Positions 34,255-38,847 of a stretch of DNA of 38,847 bases are shown piece by piece. This DNA comes from DATBIS01 sp036556805 (GTDB lineage Bacteria > Actinomycetota > UBA4738 > HRBIN12). Every line of letters begins with the position of its first letter. The first letter of the stretch is position 1. A program made the translations under genes and the position numbers. The notes under the pieces are model-generated. The model was not told the origin of the DNA. It made no database searches and was given only the letters and a program-made list of their open reading frames with translations. The stretch spans positions 1-38,847 of the forward strand of contig DATBIS010000109.1 of the NCBI GenBank assembly GCA_036556805.1, written 5' to 3'.

Positions 34255-35349
34255 ATGCGCCTTGCCTGGGTCGAGTTGCGCGACTTTCGGAACCACGCGC
34301 ACACGAACCTCGATCCCGTGCCGGGCGGGCTGACCGTCGCGGTGGGGCCGAACGGCGAGGGAAAGACCAACCTGCTCGAGGGGATGTACTTCCTGTTCGC
34401 GCTCACGTCGCCGAGGGTCTCCGCGAACATGCCGCTCGTGCGCGAGGGGTCGAGCGCGGCGTACTGCCGCGGCGAGGTCGAGGCGGGCGAAGGCCGCGTC
34501 CTCGTCGAGGTGGAGATCCCCGAACGCGGCGCGTCGCGCGTGAAGGTGAACCGCTCGCCCGTGCGGCGCAAGCGGGACCTCCGCCGGCAAGTGCGCGCGG
34601 TGTTCTTCGGCCCCGACGACCTCGACGTCGTGCGAGGCGATCCCGCGCATCGCCGCCGGTTCCTCGACGAGGCGCTCCTCGCGCTCTGGCCGCTCAAGGA
34701 GTCGCTGATCTCGGCGTACGATCGCGCGCTTCGACAGCGCAACCGCCTGCTCAAGGAGTGGGAGGGTCGTGGGCAGCCCTCGGGGATGGAGGCCTGGGAC
34801 GAGGAGCTCGTCGCGGCGGGCGTCGCGCTCACCCAGGCGCGCGCCGACGCGGTCGAACGGCTCGCGCCTCCCGCGTCGGAGGAGTTCCGTGCGCTCGCCG
34901 GGTACGAGCTCGCCTGCGACTACGCGCCGAACGTGGCCGCCGGCGAGGGCCTCGAGGAACGGTTCCGCGCACGGATCGACGAGCGCCGTTCGGACGAGCT
35001 CGTGCGCCGCACCTCGCTGGTGGGGCCGCACCGCGACGACGTGGAGCTCGCGGTGCGCGACCTGGGTGCCCGGTCGTTCGCGAGCCACGGCGAGGCCTGG
35101 GCGGCGGCGCTCTGCCTGCGGCTCGGACTCGCGTCGGCGGTCGAGGGGGAGATCGGCGAACCTGCCGTGCTGCTCGTCGACGACCCGTTCAGCGCCTTGG
35201 ACCCGGCACGTCGCGACCTCGTCGGCGATCGGCTCGCCGGCCGCGGCGGCCAGGTGATCATCAGCGTGGCCGACGAGGTCGACGTCCCGGGAGCGGCGCA
35301 CTCCACGTGGGACGTGCGGGGCGGCGCCGTGATCCCGAGGGCGAGCTGA
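34255..35349 (+). CDS. recF: DNA replication and repair protein RecF
   Basis: This 364-residue SMC-like ATPase starts at ATG 34255 (MRLAWVELRDFRNHAH). Walker A is GPNGEGKTN near residue 33, the RecF segment VFFGPDDLDVVRGDPAHRRR lies near 119, and the signature is ASHGEAWAAALCLRL with Walker B VLLVDDPFSALDPARRD. RecF loads RecA at gaps via RecR/RecO. The SHGE form of the signature is also that of mycobacterial RecF as I recall it; E. coli has SQGQ. It lies between dnaN and the DciA-like gene, three bases before the latter. Confidence 0.94.
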   Translation: MRLAWVELRDFRNHAHTNLDPVPGGLTVAVGPNGEGKTNLLEGMYFLFALTSPRVSANMPLVREGSSAAYCRGEVEAGEGRVLVEVEIPERGASRVKVNRSPVRRKRDLRRQVRAVFFGPDDLDVVRGDPAHRRRFLDEALLALWPLKESLISAYDRALRQRNRLLKEWEGRGQPSGMEAWDEELVAAGVALTQARADAVERLAPPASEEFRALAGYELACDYAPNVAAGEGLEERFRARIDERRSDELVRRTSLVGPHRDDVELAVRDLGARSFASHGEAWAAALCLRLGLASAVEGEIGEPAVLLVDDPFSALDPARRDLVGDRLAGRGGQVIISVADEVDVPGAAHSTWDVRGGAVIPRAS

Positions 35350-35352
35350 GCG

Positions 35353-35706
35353 ATGCCGCACGCGAAAGGATGGAGCCGGCGGAAGGATCGTCGAACCGTC
35401 GACCCGGCGCCGATCGGCGAGGTGATCGACGGGCTCATGCGGGAGCACGCGTTCGCGAGCGGGCTCTCGATCGGCCGGCTGGCCGCTTCGTGGGGCGACG
35501 TGGTGGGCGAGCGCCTCGCCGCCACGACCGCGCCGGAACGCCTGGAGGACGGCCTCCTCACGATCGCGGCCACCGATTCCGTCTGGGGCGCGCAGGCCGG
35601 ATTCCTGGGCGAAGAGATCCGCGCGAAGGCCAATCGAGCGCTCGGGTCCGACGCCGTTCGGAAGGTCCAGGTCGTCGTTCGGCCCGGGCTGCAAAACCGC
35701 AGGTAG
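35353..35706 (+). CDS. DUF721 / DciA-like protein
   Basis: This 117-residue protein has the DUF721 domain: GEVIDGLMREHAFASGLSIG, then LAASWGDVVGERLAATTAPE, then LTIAATDSVWGAQAGFLGEE and KVQVVVRP. DciA proteins load or assist the replicative helicase DnaB in bacteria lacking DnaC. The position between recF and gyrB is that of Rv0004. The basic N-terminal tail (KGWSRRKDRR) is probably disordered. The start is ATG 35353 after the recF stop. Confidence 0.9.
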   Translation: MPHAKGWSRRKDRRTVDPAPIGEVIDGLMREHAFASGLSIGRLAASWGDVVGERLAATTAPERLEDGLLTIAATDSVWGAQAGFLGEEIRAKANRALGSDAVRKVQVVVRPGLQNRR

Positions 35707-35756
35707 ATCGCCCAAAACCACGAGTCGAAACGGCCGAGAACGTCGGTCCCGATTGG

Positions 35757-35826
35757 TAGAATGAAGGCTCCGCCGCAGCGCCTTCTGCGACCCCGCCAGG
35801 GCTGCCGCGCGGCGTGATCAAGGAGG
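35757..35826 (+). promoter_or_regulatory. gyrB promoter and leader with strong ribosome-binding site
   Basis: TAGAAT (35757-35762) is the best -10 candidate in the 124-base gap, giving a leader of about 62 bases. AAGGAGG (35820-35826) lies four bases before the TTG start. Unlike several other genes here, gyrB clearly uses a leadered mRNA. Confidence 0.5.
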
Positions 35827-35830
35827 GTGG

Positions 35831-37774
35831 TTGGCAACCGGGACCAGCACACCGAAGAAGACCAAGTCTTCGGGATACGACGCGCAGGACATCCAGGTTC
35901 TGGAGGGCCTCGAGCCCGTTCGGAAGCGCCCCGGCATGTACATCGGGACCACGTCGTCCCGCGGCCTTCACCACCTGGTGGTCGAGTTGCTCGACAACGC
36001 GATCGACGAGGCGATGGCGGGACGGTGCGACAAGATCGTCGTGACCTTGCACAAGGACGGCTCGGCGAGCGTGCTCGACAACGGCGCCGGCATCCCCGTC
36101 AAGCCGATCCCCGGCCGCAAGGACCGCCGCCCCGCGGTCGAGGTCGCGCTCACCGTCCTGCACGCCGGAGGGAAGTTCGGGGGCGGGGGGTATTCGGTCT
36201 CGGGCGGCCTGCACGGCGTCGGCGTCTCCGTCGTGAACGCCCTCTCGGAGAAGCTCGACGTGCAGGTGCAGCGCGACGGGTTCACGTGGACGATGTCGTT
36301 CGCGCGCGGCAAGGTCACGAAGAAGCTCACGAAGGGCAAGGCGAGCACGAAGACCAGCACGCTCGTGCGCATCTGGCCCGACCCGCAGATCTTCGAGGAA
36401 ACGCTCGAGTTCAAGGCGGAGATCCTCGCGGAGCGGCTGCAGGAGCTCGCGTTCCTGAACAAGGGCGTCGAGATCCAGCTCGTCGACGAGCGCGACGGCG
36501 CGAAGCAAGCGTTCAAGGCGACGGGCGGCCTCGTGGACTTCGTGAAGTACCTCGCCGAGGGCCGCGAGCCGCTGCACCGCGTGGCGTACTTCGAGGCCGA
36601 GGAGCCCGACGTCGGCGAGGTCGAGATCGCGCTGCAGTGGAACACCTCGTACGCGGAATCGCTGCACTCGTTCGCGAACACGATCAACACCCACGAGGGC
36701 GGCATGCACGAGGAAGGCTTGAAGAAGGCGCTCACGAACGTCATCAACCGTCACGCGCGCAACAAGGGGCTGATCAAGGAAAGGGAGGACAACCTGATCG
36801 GCGAGGACGTGCGAGAGGGCCTCATCGCGATCGTCTCCGTGAAGCTCCGCGACCCTCAGTTCGAAGGCCAGACGAAGACCAAATTGGGGAACGCTTCCAT
36901 GCGGTCGTTCGTGGAGACGACCGTGAACGCGAGGCTCGCCGAGTGGCTCGAAGAGCATCCGGGCGACGCGAAGCGGATCGTCACCAAGGGATCGAGCGCG
37001 GCGAAGGCCCGCCTCGCGGCGAAGCAGGCACGCGAGCTCACCCGGCGGAAGTCGTTCCTCGACGGGGGATCCCTGCCCGGCAAGCTCGCGGACTGCCAGC
37101 TGAGCGACCCCGGCTCATGCGAGCTCTACATCGTGGAGGGGAACTCGGCCGGCGGCTCGGCGAAGAGCGCGCGAGACCGCTCGACGCAGGCCATCCTGCC
37201 GATTCGCGGGAAGATCCTGAACGTCGAGAAGGCCCGGCTGCACAAGATCCTCGAGAACGCGGAGATCCAGGCGCTCATCACGGCGATCGGTACCGGAATC
37301 GCAGACGAGTTCGACCTCGAGAAGGCCCGCTACCACCGCATCGTGATCATGGCCGACGCCGACGTCGACGGCGCCCACATCCGCACGCTCCTGCTCACGT
37401 TCTTCTTCCGAAACATGCGGCAGCTGATCGAGGCGGGGTTCGTGTACCTCGCGCAGCCGCCGCTGTACCTGGTGAAGGAGGGCAAGCAGGAGCGCTACTT
37501 CTACACCGAGCGCGAGTGGGACGAGTTCCGCAAGACCGCGGGCAACGGCAGCAAGAAGCTCGACCCCCAGCGGTTCAAGGGGCTCGCCGAGATGGACGCG
37601 TCGCAGCTGTGGGACACGACGATGGATCCGCAGCGACGGACGCTCCTGCAGGTCACCCTCGAGGACGCCGCGACGGCGGAGCGCCTGTTCACCGTGCTGA
37701 TGGGTGAGGACGTCCCGTCGCGCAAGCAGTTCATCGAGGCGAACGCGAAGTACGTCCAGAACCTCGACGTGTAG
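35831..37774 (+). CDS. gyrB: DNA gyrase subunit B
   Basis: This 647-residue ATPase subunit of gyrase shows the GHKL fold: QVLEGLEPVRKRPGMYIG near residue 17, ELLDNAIDEAMAG near 51, DNGAGIPV near 77, and KFGGGGYSVSGGLHGVGVSV near 113. The TOPRIM domain has LYIVEGNSAGGSAKSARDR near 434 and MADADVDGAHIRTLLLTF near 507. The end, GLAEMDASQLWDTTMDPQRR, is normal. The start is TTG 35831 after AAGGAGG; the GTG at 35827 is in another frame. gyrA starts 10 bases after its stop. Confidence 0.97.
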   Translation: MATGTSTPKKTKSSGYDAQDIQVLEGLEPVRKRPGMYIGTTSSRGLHHLVVELLDNAIDEAMAGRCDKIVVTLHKDGSASVLDNGAGIPVKPIPGRKDRRPAVEVALTVLHAGGKFGGGGYSVSGGLHGVGVSVVNALSEKLDVQVQRDGFTWTMSFARGKVTKKLTKGKASTKTSTLVRIWPDPQIFEETLEFKAEILAERLQELAFLNKGVEIQLVDERDGAKQAFKATGGLVDFVKYLAEGREPLHRVAYFEAEEPDVGEVEIALQWNTSYAESLHSFANTINTHEGGMHEEGLKKALTNVINRHARNKGLIKEREDNLIGEDVREGLIAIVSVKLRDPQFEGQTKTKLGNASMRSFVETTVNARLAEWLEEHPGDAKRIVTKGSSAAKARLAAKQARELTRRKSFLDGGSLPGKLADCQLSDPGSCELYIVEGNSAGGSAKSARDRSTQAILPIRGKILNVEKARLHKILENAEIQALITAIGTGIADEFDLEKARYHRIVIMADADVDGAHIRTLLLTFFFRNMRQLIEAGFVYLAQPPLYLVKEGKQERYFYTEREWDEFRKTAGNGSKKLDPQRFKGLAEMDASQLWDTTMDPQRRTLLQVTLEDAATAERLFTVLMGEDVPSRKQFIEANAKYVQNLDV

Positions 37775-37784
37775 GGAGCCCGCC

Positions 37785-38847
37785 GTGTCGCAGAACCTGC
37801 TTGCCGGCCGCATCGAGCCCGTGGAGCTCGAGGATGAGATGCAGCGCTCGTACCTCGACTACGCGATGTCGGTCATCGTCAGCCGGGCGCTCCCCGACGT
37901 TCGCGACGGCCTGAAGCCCGTGCATCGACGGATCCTGTGGTCGATGTTCGAGTCGGGCATGCGGCCGGACCGGCCGTACCGGAAGTCGGCGGCCGCCGTC
38001 GGCGAGGTCATGAAGAAGTACCACCCGCACGGCGACGCGCCGATCTACGACGCGCTCGCGCGCATGGCCCAGGACTTCTCGTTGCGGGCCCCGCTCGTGG
38101 ACGGCCACGGGAACTTCGGCTCGGTCGACGGCGACCCGCCGGGCGCGATGCGGTACACCGAGGCGCGCCTCGCGCCGATCGCGCTCGAGCTCCTGCGCGA
38201 CATCGACGCCGAGACCGTCGACTTCGTCCCGAACTTCGACGGCTACGAGGAGCAGCCGATCGTGCTGCCGGCGCGCTTCCCGAACCTCCTCGTGAACGGC
38301 TCGGGCGGGATCGCGGTCGGGATGGCCACGAACGTCCCACCGCACAACCTCGGCGAGGTGATCGACGCGGTCGTGTACGCGATCGACCACCCCGACGCGC
38401 CCCCGAAGGAGCTCATGAAGTTCGTGAAGGGCCCGGACTTTCCGACCGGCGCGACGATCCTCGGCAAGGAGGGGATCCGCGACGCCTACGAGACCGGCCG
38501 CGGCTCGATCAAGGTGCGCGCCGTGTGCTCGATCGAGGAGGGCGTCGCCGGCCGGTCGAAGATCGTCGTCACCGAGATCCCGTACCAGGTGAACAAGGCC
38601 AGGCTCCTGGAGAAGATCGCCGACCTCGTGAAGGCCGGCCGGCTCAAGGACATCGCCGACCTCAACGACCACTCGAGCGGCCGCGAGGGCATGCGCATCG
38701 CGATCGACCTCAAGCGCGGTGCGAACCCGCAGGTCGTTCTCAACCAGCTCTACAAGCACACGCAGCTGCAGGACAACTTCTCGGTGATCATGCTCGCGCT
38801 CGTCGACGGGGTGCCGCGCACGCTGAACCTCGCCGAGATGATCGGGC
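37785..38847 (+). CDS. gyrA: DNA gyrase subunit A (partial, C-terminus off window)
   Basis: The first 354 residues are present from GTG 37785, with GGGAG six bases upstream. The winged-helix and breakage-reunion domain begins normally (IEPVELEDEMQRSYLDYAMS); the catalytic Tyr124 is in MRYTEARLAP. The quinolone-resistance region reads HPHGDAPIYDALARMAQDFS with Ala85, Pro86 and Asp89, matching Mtb positions 90, 91 and 94 by alignment. The frame runs to the right edge without a stop. Gyrase introduces negative supercoils and needs GyrB, encoded just upstream. Confidence 0.97.
   Translation, partial: MSQNLLAGRIEPVELEDEMQRSYLDYAMSVIVSRALPDVRDGLKPVHRRILWSMFESGMRPDRPYRKSAAAVGEVMKKYHPHGDAPIYDALARMAQDFSLRAPLVDGHGNFGSVDGDPPGAMRYTEARLAPIALELLRDIDAETVDFVPNFDGYEEQPIVLPARFPNLLVNGSGGIAVGMATNVPPHNLGEVIDAVVYAIDHPDAPPKELMKFVKGPDFPTGATILGKEGIRDAYETGRGSIKVRAVCSIEEGVAGRSKIVVTEIPYQVNKARLLEKIADLVKAGRLKDIADLNDHSSGREGMRIAIDLKRGANPQVVLNQLYKHTQLQDNFSVIMLALVDGVPRTLNLAEMIG

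Noticed and set aside
34255..35349. RecF signature SHGEAWAAAL as an unusual feature
   Set aside because: A SHGE-type signature is, as far as I recall, normal for actinobacterial RecF.

Overview
This window is high in GC (about 70% by eye) and carries the chromosomal replication-origin neighbourhood of an actinobacterium. The gene order is almost that of Mycobacterium tuberculosis from Rv3907c through Rv3924c and on into Rv0001-Rv0006 (recalled from memory): pcnA/cca, Nudix (mutT4), DUF6049 protein, murJ, sigM, anti-sigma, trxB, trxA, cwlM, parB, parA, rsmG, jag, yidC, yidD, rnpA, rpmH, dnaA, dnaN, recF, DUF721, gyrB, gyrA. F420-type and DUF664/DinB proteins agree with Actinomycetota. Several additions to the syntenic block suggest a lineage outside the classical Actinomycetes, probably an uncultivated or deep-branching class; I cannot name it.

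Layout. Positions 1-1432 (minus) hold an ECF sigma factor and a membrane-anchored putative regulator cut by the left edge. Positions 1553-4647 hold a MerR-type HTH/TOBE regulator and the molybdate transporter modABC, followed by signal peptidase I (to 5294). A CtpE-like P-type ATPase, the CCA-adding enzyme and a PilT ATPase follow on the minus strand (5302-10326). From 10451 to 17652 runs a compact plus-strand series: PGPGW membrane protein, Nudix, TSUP permease, DUF6049 protein, MurJ, a TadE-like protein, SigM-like sigma and its zinc-finger anti-sigma. A lower-GC beta-propeller gene (17687-18760) separates this from trxB-trxA-cwlM. An insertion relative to M. tuberculosis (21306-25579) carries a tiny membrane ORF, an LLM oxidoreductase, a DinB/DUF664 protein, an aminotransferase, Ddl and a second DinB-like protein. 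Then comes the minus-strand series parB-parA-rsmG-jag-yidC-yidD-rnpA-rpmH, in overlapping order, diverging from dnaA-dnaN-recF-dciA-like-gyrB-gyrA. gyrA is cut by the right edge.

How it works together. DnaA, DnaN, RecF, a DciA-like protein and gyrase serve replication. ParA/ParB segregate the origin through a perfect parS that doubles as the first codons of rsmG. YidC/YidD/Jag handle membrane insertion. RnpA and the CCA enzyme process tRNA. MurJ, CwlM and Ddl build cell wall, with SigM/anti-sigma as envelope regulation. TrxB/TrxA supply thiol redox power.

The most interesting signals are: a recurrent TANNNT box 6-9 bases before start codons, pointing to widespread leaderless mRNAs; a ParA with a roughly 195-residue proline/alanine-rich tail; a CwlM homologue that keeps the amidase residues lost in mycobacteria; and a GyrA with Ala-Pro in the quinolone region. 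No dramatic new multi-gene system was recognised.
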